Source: Apostichopus japonicus (Eukaryota > Echinodermata > Holothuroidea > Aspidochirotida > Stichopodidae). Taken from it: a stretch of 64,000 nucleotides of DNA. Within the stretch, counting starts at the first letter, position 1. The number at the start of each line of letters is the position of its first letter. The notes beneath the pieces were generated by a model that made no database searches, was not told the DNA's origin, and saw only the letters and a list, made by a program, of their open reading frames with translations. Positions 12,487-21,774 of the stretch are shown piece by piece. Where the stretch lies: the NCBI RefSeq assembly GCF_037975245.1, contig NC_092577.1, positions 17,188,013-17,252,012 of the forward strand, given 5' to 3'. The position numbers and the translations under genes were made by a program.

Positions 12487-13830
12487 AATGATGTGTTACA
12501 AAGACGTCCACTTAACGTCGTTTGGTATATCGAAGAGACGGCCAAACGTCGGACCAACGAATAATGGACGGTTTCATCGACGTCAAATCAACGTCGACAT
12601 TAAATGTTGGAAAAACGTCCAATGAACGTCGTTTGAACGGTATACCGAAGAGTCGGCCAAACGTCGGACCAACGAATATTGGACGGTTTCATCGACGTCG
12701 ATTCGATGTCGACATTAAATGTTGGAAAGACGTCAAATGAACGTCGTTTGAAAGGTATACCAAAGAGTCGGCCAAAGGTCGGACCAACGAATTGTGGACG
12801 GTTTCATCGACGTCGATTCGACGTCGACATTAAATGTTGGAAAGACGTGAAATGAACGTCGTTTGAACGGTATAACGTAGAGTCGGCCAAACGTCGGACC
12901 GACGATTATTGGACGGTTTTATCGACGTCGTTTCGACGTCGACATTGAATGTTGGGAAGACGTCCAGTTAACGTCGTTTCAACGTATACCGAAGAGTCGA
13001 CCAAACGTCGGACCTACGATTATTGGACGGTTTCATCGACGTCGAATCGACGTCGACATTAATTGTTGGAAAAACGTCCAATGTACGTCGTTTTAACTGT
13101 ATACCGAAGAGTCGGCCAAACGTCGGACCAACGATTAATGGACGGTTTCATCGACGTCAAATCAACGTCGACATTAAATGTTGGCAAAACTTCCAATGAA
13201 CGTCGTTTGAACGGTATACCGAAGAGTCGGCCAAACGTCGGACCAACGAATATTGGACGGTTTCATCGACGTCGATTCGACGTCGACATTAAATGTTGGA
13301 AAGACGTCAAATGAACGTCGTTTGAAAGGTATACCAAAGAGTCGGCAAAAGGTCGGACCAACGAATTTTGGACGGTTTCATCGACGTCGATTCGACGTCG
13401 ACATTAAATGTTGGAAAGACGTGCAGTGAACGTCGTTTGAACGGTATAACGTAGAGTCGGCCAAACGTCGGACCGACGATTATTGGACGGTTTTATCGAC
13501 GTCGTTTCGACGTCGACATTGAATGTTGGGAAGACGTCCAGTTAACGTCGTTTCAACGTATACCGAAGAGTCGGCCAAACGTCGGATCAACGAATATTGG
13601 ACGGTTTCATCGACGTCGAATTGACGTCGACATTAATTGTTGGAAAGACGTCCAATGAACGTCGTTTGAACGGTATACCGAAGAGTCGGCCAAACGTCGG
13701 ACCAACGAATATTGGACGTCTGAATCGACGTCGAATCGACGTTGCCCCACTTTGCAAACGGAAACGTGGGAGACGTCGGTCCGACCATTTCACGCGACCC
13801 AAACCCAACGTCGATCCGACGTCAAAATGT
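12487..13830. repeat. ~115-bp satellite with five-monomer higher-order structure
   Basis: The phrase gccaaacgtcggacc and its variants recur at 12540, 12656, 12771, 12886, 13000, 13115, 13230, 13345, 13460, 13574 and 13689, spaced 114-116 bp, so about 11 monomers. Diagnostic variants repeat every 574 bp: a 'tataacgtag' monomer at 12886 and 13460, and an 'aaaggtatacc' monomer at 12771 and 13345. Each monomer is dense in ACGTC/GACGT. The array is bordered on both sides by a related phrase (aatccgacgttaaaatg on the left, gatccgacgtcaaaatg on the right) in the same orientation. Short ORFs here are artefacts of the repeat. Confidence 0.92.
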
Positions 13831-14124
13831 TTACTGGGTACTAAAGTCCATTTTAGAGTGTCCTTTTAGGGACATGAGAGGCAGGCACGGCGCTGTTTTG
13901 CCAGCCAGACAGTTTGGCACAGGGTGTAGCTTCCCCGACAGGGGGCGCTATAAGCATCATTCCATGGTGGGGGGCAGGAGTCGAGGTGGTCCGGACCCCA
14001 CCCCACCCCCATCGGCCGATTTTTGTTTGTGCCTATTGCAACTTTTGTCCCTTGCTATGCAAAATGAAGAAAGTAGCGTAGACAGGGCTATGAATTAAAG
14101 GGCGTGATCAGGAATGAAGTGATA

Positions 14125-14176
14125 TAAATATATATATATATAGATATATATGCATGTATATATATATATATATACT
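14125..14176. repeat. (TA)n microsatellite
   Basis: Alternating TA with short interruptions, directly outside the tail of the Penelope-like element. Confidence 0.85.
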
Positions 14177-14240
14177 ATAAATATAGCGATAATATAAAAG
14201 ATAAACAAGTGAATATTTTTAACAACGAAATACTGCTATA

Positions 14241-14269
14241 TTTCGGAGTGGTCACCACTCCATCGTCAG
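14241..14269 (-). other. Hammerhead-ribozyme-like core in Penelope tail
   Basis: On the minus strand: CTGACGA, one T, a perfect 7-bp stem GGAGTGG/CCACTCC closed by a TGA loop, then GAAA. This has the order of a hammerhead core (CUGANGA, stem II, GAAA), and Penelope-like elements are known to carry hammerheads in their terminal repeats. The extra T at position 10.1 and the lack of an obvious stem I argue for a decayed or incomplete motif. Confidence 0.4.
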
Positions 14270-14444
14270 GCAAAAGTACAAGATCAATTAAATACAAGGG
14301 CTAATAAACATCCAAGGACGACAATAGTGATAAGAATGAGTGATTTTTAAACTAGGAATGATTAGAACAAACAGGAAATTTTGGTAGTGAATATTTTTAA
14401 CTTAGGGATGAATAGAACAACCAGCAATAACAAGTAAATAGGGA

Positions 14445-15002
14445 TTAAAATAGCTCCAACCCGTAGCTCGCTACATTTCTATTTAGGTCAGCATTTAAGT
14501 CTTTTATTAGGGGACTCTCTTTAACCATCCTCCTGAACCACTGGGGTTCATTACCAATAGTGGCACAATGGTCAACAAAAGTAGGCAGATGATGTTTATG
14601 CGCAGTACAATCAAGGTTAATAGCGCCTTTCTGACCACCAAAGGAGCTCATCAGATGTTTCTTGAACCTATCCTTAAGCCGTCTATTGGTTTCTCCGACA
14701 TAAAAGGAATCACAGTCTGGACAGTTAATCCTATAAACAACATTGTTGGCATAATCTAACTTATAAGCATCCTTGAAATTTAACAGAGCAGAGATTTTCT
14801 TTGGAAAAATTATTTTGATGTGTATATTGTCATTACACAACCCCTTAATGTCACTACCTAAAGTCTTAGCGAGTTTCTCACTGATGGGGCCACAATATGG
14901 TAATTTAACATAAACAGTATTCACTTGGGTCTCCCCATGATCTAATTTGATTACAGGACCCATGCCCAGTTCTTTTCTTAATTTATAAGTATAGTTTTCC
15001 AT
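14445..15002 (-). pseudogene. Penelope-like ORF C-terminus with GIY-YIG endonuclease
   Basis: A 185-codon open segment. Its centre reads VVYRINCPDC...FYVGETNRRLKDR, the GIY-YIG endonuclease core carried at the C-terminus of Penelope-like polyproteins, where it nicks target DNA for primed reverse transcription. The preceding ~80 residues (VKLPYCGPISEKL, then IIFPKK) match the linker before the nuclease in this family. The 5' side is truncated: an in-frame TAG lies six codons upstream of the first ATG and no RT motifs follow. The C-terminal part has no internal stops. Probably an inactive 5'-truncated copy. Confidence 0.8.
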
Positions 15003-15103
15003 TTCGTCAACAACTTCCTAGGGTAACCATTTAAAGTCCATGAGGGCTTCCTCTACGGCTCCACGCCAGGCAACAACGGCACGCCTTGACTAAGGCGCCT
15101 TCA

Positions 15104-15560
15104 GTCCTACGGTTTGTGGGGTGCTGATAGTTCTCGACCCCTCCTTCTTCGCCAAGAACCAGGTTTGGGCTCTCCTACCGGGAGACATCATCATCCCAAA
15201 GATCAAGACCTTCTCTTTGATCCCCGAGGACAGATTATGGTTTCCCGTAAGGGCACTGAAGTGGTACCTCAACAGAACACAAGATCTCTTGGGTACTTCG
15301 ACATCCCTGTTTTTCCTCCTTCGAGTGCCTCACTCAGCAGCCTGGGAGGATACCTTGTCCCGCTGATTGGTGGAAACCATCCGCCCTCTGGCTACAGGTC
15401 CAGGCAGATCTAGGGCTCACAACATCAGGGGTTTCACAGCTTCTACAGCCCTGCGGGGAACGAATAAATATTATAAAACTTACTGGTTTATATATTTACG
15501 AGTGACCCGCTTAACCTGTCTCCACTTCCCGCTACCCTCCCCGAGGGAGGTGGGACACAG
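15104..15560 (+). pseudogene. DIRS-type tyrosine recombinase fragment
   Basis: The frame from 15121 reads through VRALKWYLNRT, then TLSR followed by a TGA where the family usually has Trp, then VETIRPL and a segment with AHNIRGFTAS. This order (PVRALxxYLxRT, TLSxW, HxxR box) is that of tyrosine recombinases in DIRS/Ngaro retrotransposons, which integrate circular cDNA without target duplication. The frame continues into YWFIYLRVTRLT, where the catalytic Tyr is expected, but a segment seems deleted. GC content is higher than in the flanks. Only the recombinase is present, with one nonsense codon; it is a dead fragment. Confidence 0.68.
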
Positions 15561-15689
15561 CCGGACGGGGGAGCGGTCGTTCGACCTGACTCAGACTTCT
15601 CGCGTTCTCGTCGATAGACATCGCCATTCACTGGTTCGCCTACGGCTCCTTGTCTATCGGTGAGTGTTGTTTTCCTTATTTTGGTATAC

Positions 15690-17700
15690 CAAGTTACTCT
15701 TTACCATCTAAGGTAGTATGGGCCTCGTCCCCTTGTTCAATTAGGCCTCTGTTAGTTTAGGGGGAGGCACACCTACGGGGTGACGGAGGGCGGGCCGACT
15801 GTTCGGGGTGGGTCGCCCCCCGCCTGGAGGCGTCAGCAGACTTTGTTAGCGTAAGATTTTCTTCTCGGCGGGTGGCGGGATTTTCCCGCCACCCCCCCCC
15901 CCCCGAGGTCGCGTCAGTAGCCACTTTGGAAGGGATGTGGTCTCATGCGAAGGAAGGTCACTGGCCGGGTATGACCGGTCACTGAGGGTGCACAGTGTTA
16001 AAAGATTACCAGGGCATACTAGACACGACAGACAGACAGATAGAGATGTATGTATATATATATAGATAATTCATTTCGAAAAACAAGTATAAACTACAGA
16101 TAGTCTGTGACGTTTTTTTGTGATATTTAGCAACAAATTGTGACGCAGTTAGACAGGTGCGTAGCGAGGAATCTGCCAAGGTAGGGGCGAAGATTGTAGG
16201 CAAACTATCTAAGCGTAGCGCCAATATGAAACGGCGCGAAGGGTTAAAGAAAATTTAGGCCGAAAATGCCTCCCAGATCGCTGGAAATGGCACTTCCCAG
16301 GCCTTGTTGCATCTTAGCATTTTCTACTTTGAATTTACTAGTGATATCACAAAGAAATATTCTCAAGGGGTGGGGAACGCTTTTTCGCCCATTCGCCCCC
16401 CCCCCCTTGGCAACGCGCCTGCGGTAAGAAATCTTTTAGGAAACAGGCCAAATGGAAACCCAGTGAACCCCTTTCGGTGTGGATCTTGTATATCATTGTA
16501 CGTACTTACTTATACACAAGAAATGTGCAGACATGATTATTATCATGCGTGAAAACATACGGTCACAGGTCACAGAAACGACCACGAAGTTTCATTTACC
16601 TCTTACATCATGTGTTGAATGAAGGTTTAGCCACCGCCAAATATGATTTCGATAAATAATCTTACGCATTATTTTCTTTTTATAGCCACAAGAAAAAAAT
16701 AGGCCCCGAATGTTACGATGAGTGAAGAATGCTCTGGCTATATTTAGTAGTCTTGTACGCTATCAAGGAAATCGAAGGTCTCCTACTAATACACCAGCCT
16801 GCACAGTAGCGTTGTGGGGGGTGGGGCGGTCACATGCGGTCGATAACACAGGTTTTGGAAGATACTACCATTTCACTTATCACTTTCACACAGTAATGAA
16901 TTATTTACCTAACGAGGCCCTCAAAGGCTTGGTAACGAATCTTCGCTATGTCGGGAGGGGGAGGCAGGGATGAGAGCCAGGGCCGAGGAGTATCCCCTGG
17001 AGTTAGGGGTAAGTCAATTGTTTGAAAAGTCGGGCATGTCATGTCCTATGGACTGTTTTCTCAGGTAAACATGCTTACCGCCGGTGGAAAATCCTATGGG
17101 CAGAAGGGCGTTTGCCCACACTATATGAAAATACTCACTTGGAATTGTTGCTCTGACTAATAATTCCATTATCTTTCATTGTTAAAAATAATCGTTTTAA
17201 TTGTGCAAATTCCCCCTTTTTTCGCGCATTAGTCGCTCTTGAGGTATGCGACTTGCAACTATTCCCCCCCCCCCCAAGAAAAACGCTGGGAAGGAAATAT
17301 TTTCATTTCTCGTGTCTTCGAAAGACAGGTTTGATACCACTCCAAAGTTAAATGTGCCGCATTTTTAACCATGATGTTTGCACAGTATGTCACATTGTCT
17401 GAGTAAAAACATCGAATATAGTTGAGAAAATTGAAATAGGGGGTGGCGTGTACAATGAACTTTCCAGCGCCGATTGAGCTCGAAACGAATGCAATATCAG
17501 TTTGTACGGACGCAGGTCCAGCACGTCGCTGCTTCAAACCTTTAGCCGGGCGTAGGTACCTCGAACTGCCAAGTTCGTATGTCCAGTCCAGATAAGCAGT
17601 CGTCGTAATCGGTCACCTACACTCGCTGACCAAGCGCGCGTCAAAACTTTAACAGCCGTGTTGAATGGCTTCAGCGTTTTCTGTCTCAATTACCAACCCC
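15690..17700. other. Non-coding interval with homopolymer C tracts
   Basis: No frame resembles a protein. It includes a GC-rich stretch (15.77-15.91 kb) with a long C run near 15890-15904, and other C runs near 16390 and 17263-17274. The first part may be DIRS 3' non-coding sequence. Confidence 0.45.
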
Positions 17701-17703
17701 TTA

Positions 17704-17969
17704 ATAACAAAATTGGTCATTAACATTTACAAAAGTGGTGATCTAGGCGATTACAAAAGTGGTTGCCTGGCCATTAGAAAAGTGGTTTAAGTAATTATCA
17801 TTACAAAAGTGATCGGTGAGCCTTACAAAAGTGGTACTTTAATAAAATAACAAAATTCACTAAAGTCGCTGAAGTTATTACAAAAATGGTGACCTTTATT
17901 ACAAAAGCGGTCATACAAATTACAAAAGTGGTGAAGTATTACAAAAGTGGTTGTTATTACAAAAGTGGT
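17704..17969 (+). repeat. Subterminal array of 14-bp ATTACAAAAGTGGT motifs
   Basis: Twelve copies of the motif or close variants, all in the same orientation, start at about 17704, 17725, 17750, 17773, 17800, 17822, 17846, 17878, 17898, 17919, 17938 and 17956. Spacing is irregular (about 18-32 bp), so this is not a simple tandem repeat. It precedes a MULE transposase by about 370 bp, as expected for transposase-binding subterminal repeats. No matching inverted array (accacttttgtaat) was seen on the far side. Confidence 0.85.
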
Positions 17970-18341
17970 TGGTACAGGGGTTACTCTACAAGGGGTTCCT
18001 CATAGCATTACCTTGACTTATATACACCGAAAAGCAGTGATTAAAAGAAATCTCATTGCTTGAAAATAACGTTTTTTGCGCTATATGTAAATAGAAAATA
18101 TATCACATTTACTGGAAGCTGTCATTAAGACAGCACTTTCTTACAAATTTGAGAGGGAACAATTTTACAGTGAGAAATTTCACAGCGAACAATTTTATAG
18201 TGACAAATTTGAGAGTAATACTGAGAGGAATTTTATGAGTAAGTCGTGGATTTTTCATGGTAGCAGAGCGAGGTTGGCAAGAAATACATTTACAACTATT
18301 CTGAGTATATGAAAACCTAATATGAGCTGTCTTTTTTCTAG

Positions 18342-21165
18342 GTCCAGAACATATGAATCATGGCCCAGAGGATGAATTAATCGAAAATAGGGCAATAACG
18401 TGTCGGATGCTGACAGCTGTTACTGACGATCCATCTCAGCCCACAAGAAGGGTGTATAACACCGTAGTTGAAGAGGAGCTGATAGACGATGTGCCAATGT
18501 TCAAGACGGTTCGCTCACAGTTGGAACGCTGCAAGGCATCTCTCATCCCACCAATTCCACATATTGTGGAAGAAGTCGTGATTGCAGATGAATGGGCAGA
18601 GACATGGGGTGGTCGACGGTACTTGAGCCTGCAAGATAACGACTGGGAAATCTTGTCTTCTGCACTGATAGCAGCTACCGAAAAATGCAGCAGTGCAGCG
18701 TGCTGTACATGGATGGTACATTCAAAACCTGCCCTACACCTTACACCCAGTTTTTCACTATTCATGGGCTATACCACGGCAGAGTCCTTCCATTCGTTAT
18801 GGGACTGAGCGGACTGTCGGCGCCTACCGTCAAATACTACAACATGTCAAAACCAAAGTGAGGGAAGTATCCGGCCATCGACTGAGGCCAAGACGAGTTG
18901 TGATAGACTTTGAACTGGCTCTGATTACTGCCAATGAGACTGAGTTCAGACAAGCTGTTATATCGGGCTGCTACTTTCACTTCTGCCAAAGCCTATGGAG
19001 GAGGGTCCAGCAGCTTGACTTGGCTGGCAGATACAGACGGAGCCGACACATGAGGAAGCGAATCAGGAAGTTCATGGCCATCGGCTACCTGCCAATTGCC
19101 CTTGTCAGGCTCAATTTCCGGGAATTGGCAACTAATAACTCGACTCAACGCCTGGTGGCTCGCTACCCTGCAATGCAGCAATTCATCCAATACATGGAGA
19201 ATTATTACATCGGCGACAATGGAAACTTTCCTGCCCAGTTGTGGAATGTCTTCCATCGAGACAATGACACACGGACAAACAACCATGTTGAAGGTAACTA
19301 TAATTGTTTACATGGGTGGGGCCAGAGAAGGGACAGGGCTGCACCGCTTCCCCATGAACCTGATATTTATAGAACCACTCGGTGTCTCTTGGGGTGTGCT
19401 GGTTCTCTTCACCAGTAGTGCCAACATCTGCTTACTAGGGGAGGTGGAGGAATGGGCAGGTCTTCCTGTTCTTCTACAGTGATATTCTGTAATCATGGAA
19501 AAAATACCAAAAAAGTTGAGCTATACCAAAACACATAAATACTATACAAGGGGGAGATGAGTTGGTTGAACTATGGGCATCCCTTTTTATACAATTGCCA
19601 TTTTTCTCAAGAAAATATGCCTTGTATCTAAAATTGGAAGAGTTCACAAGGCCTATGGGGGTGAAGGGCCTGTAGACTGCAGCACTAGTTTTTATTTTTA
19701 TGCAGTGGGCGGACTGAAACACCAATTGCTCTTTTCCCTTCAGTTGCAACAGGGCACCAACCCAACAAACTTGATTATCCTAACGTTTTCAAGTTTATTT
19801 CCCAGTAAACTACTTGACCTACCTGTAACACAATGGTTCAGTCCTTCATAACGATGAGTGATAAAGCCTAGCCATTGTGTACTATACTACTGTGCAGTAT
19901 TTCTGTAGTGTGGCCTACCATATGAGGATCTCTGAGCAGCAAAGAGGGTTTGGCAGCAGGTTCGTCCATGAGACCCTCTTCAGGAAGATCTGCCAAGACG
20001 ACATCGCTGATTTCTTCATTATCAGAACCTTCTGCAGAATCAGCGATGTCTTCATTCTCTATCCCCATGTGTAGTATCTGTTCCCTTTCGAAGGGAATGG
20101 TGATGCACACCTGACGATGATCACACAGTCACAGTCCCGATGTAAGGGGACTGGGGTTAGAAGCGGATCAGTCGTTCAGTAGTTTGGTTTTCGTGCCCAG
20201 GTTCTTTCCTGGGCGACTTTTTCTTAAAAAGTATCATTCTTTATCCCCAACGGGCTGGTTAGTCAAATTATCCATAAAAAGGAGATCTACAGCATCGTTC
20301 AATATTACATTTTTACCGAGTGTCGCCATGTTAGTTGCTGAGAGATTTATAGCCTACCCTGGCCACGCGACCTCAACTGCGATTGACCGAAATTCGATAC
20401 CGTGAAAATGCTTGTGTTGCATTGCTAGGGATTTCTCAATAAATGTTGCTAAGAAATAACCAATAAATAAATCGTTCGTTTGGTCGTCATTGTTTGTTTT
20501 TTTGTGACGGTTGCAGAGCTGTAAACATCTTGCGGGTAGGTTGAGGCATTCGGGAGGGAAAAAAGTCAAATGAGACGTATTTGAGAGAATTGTTGGAGAT
20601 CGTTTAAAAAATCACAGATCAATGAAACTACATATTTCTTTCAGGCTCCTGGTTTGAGTCCTAGCTGTAGTGTGTTAGCTAGTTGGGATGGATAGGGTCA
20701 GTTGATAGAAGTTTTTGACTTTGCATTTCCTTTAGAGTGTCAGCTATTACATTTAGCGCTGTTATTACATTGAGCGGTGAAACACGGCTACAAAGCTTTG
20801 GGTATGAGGGGAGAAACATTATAATTGAATAGACTTATCACACCTTTTACACTTACTTCCCTGCCCTACCGTCGGCTGTCTAGTATGGGTTACATTTCCC
20901 TGTTAATCAGGATCATAATATGGATTTCTTCTCTTCAGGATTCCATCAGAGATGGAACAACATCATAGGCCGGGCCCACCCATCACTTTGGCTGTTCCTT
21001 CGGAAAATGAAGGATGAACAGCACCTCCTGGAGATCGATGTAGCTAGTGCCAGGAGAGGGGAAGCACCTCCCCACAGGAGAAGAAAATGGCGGACCCTGC
21101 AGCAACTGATAGCGAGGCTACGGGATGAATACCTCAACGGCGAGCGGACACTGCAACGCTACTAG
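18342..21165 (+). pseudogene. MULE transposase, two recognisable exons, frameshifted
   Basis: Exon 1 (18342-19293) begins after a good acceptor (cttttttctag). It starts with HMNHGPEDE, like the end of a FLYWCH zinc finger, so a 5' exon is missing. The MULE core follows: MDGTFKTCP (first catalytic Asp), VVIDFELAL (second Asp), GCYFHFCQSLW and finally RTNNHVE. Two frameshifts break it: one at the A-run near 18681-18686, where one base appears lost, and one near 18795-18806. The donor gaag|gtaac at 19294 and acceptor cttcag at 20938 join in phase to exon 2 (20939-21165), which supplies the C-terminal helices (GFHQRWNN, HPSLWLFL) and a stop. The 1.6-kb intron holds a dispersed repeat. MULE transposases excise and insert DNA with a DDE nuclease. 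This copy cannot make full-length protein without frame correction. Confidence 0.8.
20119..20235 (+). repeat. Dispersed ~117-bp repeat, copy 1
   Basis: Nearly identical, in inverted orientation, to 41439-41554. Shared phrases include gatcacacagtcacagtccc, agcggatcagtcgtt and ggttttcgtgcccagg, ending in a T-rich ctttttcttaaaaagtatc. Lies in the MULE intron. Family unknown; a short SINE-like element is possible. Confidence 0.75.
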
Positions 21166-21254
21166 AATGCAGTAGTTTATATTATTAAATCGTACGTGTG
21201 AGGTATATAAATATATATATATAAATATATACATACATATAAACATATACATAT

Positions 21255-21590
21255 ACATATCTTGTTAAGTCTGAGTTAAGCACTATTATCCAATCCATGG
21301 TTATTTCGCATATTGATTATTGTAACTCACTTTATTTTGCTATTAATATTTCTATGACTAACGCCAATCTGTTCAAGATTTTGCTGCAAGAATGATATAT
21401 GGTACAAGTAGATATGATCATGTGACTGATCTATTCCATGATATTTATTGGCTTAAAATCAAGGAGAGGGTGAACTTTAAATTAATATTTATTGTTTTTA
21501 AGTCTGTTAGAGGACTGGGTCCTAAATATATCCATGATATATTGCTAACCTCTGACCGTAGCAGAAATATATATATATATATAAATTGAA
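21255..21590 (+). pseudogene. CR1/L2-type LINE reverse transcriptase C-terminus
   Basis: Translation gives IDYCNSLYFAI, a broken frame, then MIYGTSRYDHVTDLFHDIYW and GLGPKYIHDIL. This order is the typical tail after the RT domain in CR1/L2-like LINEs (ARxIxGxxxYDHITPxLxxLHWL). At least one frameshift lies near 21385. It stops at a TA microsatellite where a minus-strand SINE begins. Confidence 0.65.
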
Positions 21591-21770
21591 TGTTTAGCAA
21601 GTGGTATGACAGATACATAGTAAATCAATAAAGAATAACACACCAGAAAAATTCCACTTCATAACTGGTTTCGTCCTTTTGGGACTCATCAGGCGAAGGT
21701 AGGAATCGAAACCCCGGATCTTTGTGTTACGAACCGAAGTCCGTACCACTCAACCACAGTGATTCTAATG
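21588..21770 (-). mobile_element. tRNA-derived SINE with hammerhead-like body
   Basis: On the minus strand a tRNA-like head (about 21698-21768) has an A-box-like TGGTTGAGTGGTACGG (21741-21756) and a B-box-like GTTTCGATTCC within 21699-21716, together a type 2 Pol III promoter. The body contains the hammerhead-like core listed separately. The tail runs A/T-rich to a (TA)n tract, as expected of SINEs mobilised by a LINE. The neighbouring LINE tail at 21255-21590 is on the other strand. Confidence 0.6.
21669..21692 (-). ncRNA. Hammerhead-ribozyme-like catalytic core in SINE
   Basis: Minus strand: CTGATGA, G, TCC, loop CAAAA, GGA, C, GAAA. Both invariant single-stranded blocks and the 10.1-11.1 G-C pair plus a 3-bp stem II are exactly as in hammerheads. 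I could not build a convincing stem III ending in a UH cleavage site, nor a stem I, so self-cleavage of this copy is not claimed. Confidence 0.5.
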
Positions 21771-21774
21771 GTGT

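Larger units (their letters stand above)
14210..15035 (-). mobile_element. Penelope-like retroelement, 3' part
   Basis: The span covers the endonuclease region of the ORF and the downstream terminal region. Only the 3' end is present; no reverse transcriptase core lies upstream before a DIRS-like fragment begins on the other strand. The tail ends close to a TA tract. Confidence 0.7.

Noticed and set aside
12443-13869. Series of 60-90-codon ORFs with similar peptides
   Set aside because: They come from the 115-bp satellite, whose length is not a multiple of three; frames change between monomers.
19868-20110. 80-codon minus-strand ORF with an acidic stretch
   Set aside because: It lies in the MULE intron, has no recognisable motif, and ends at a dispersed repeat; it could be a decayed fragment but there is no support.
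21698-21768. Functional tRNA gene
   Set aside because: It has A- and B-box-like sequences but no proper cloverleaf or acceptor stem that I can fold, and it continues into a SINE body.
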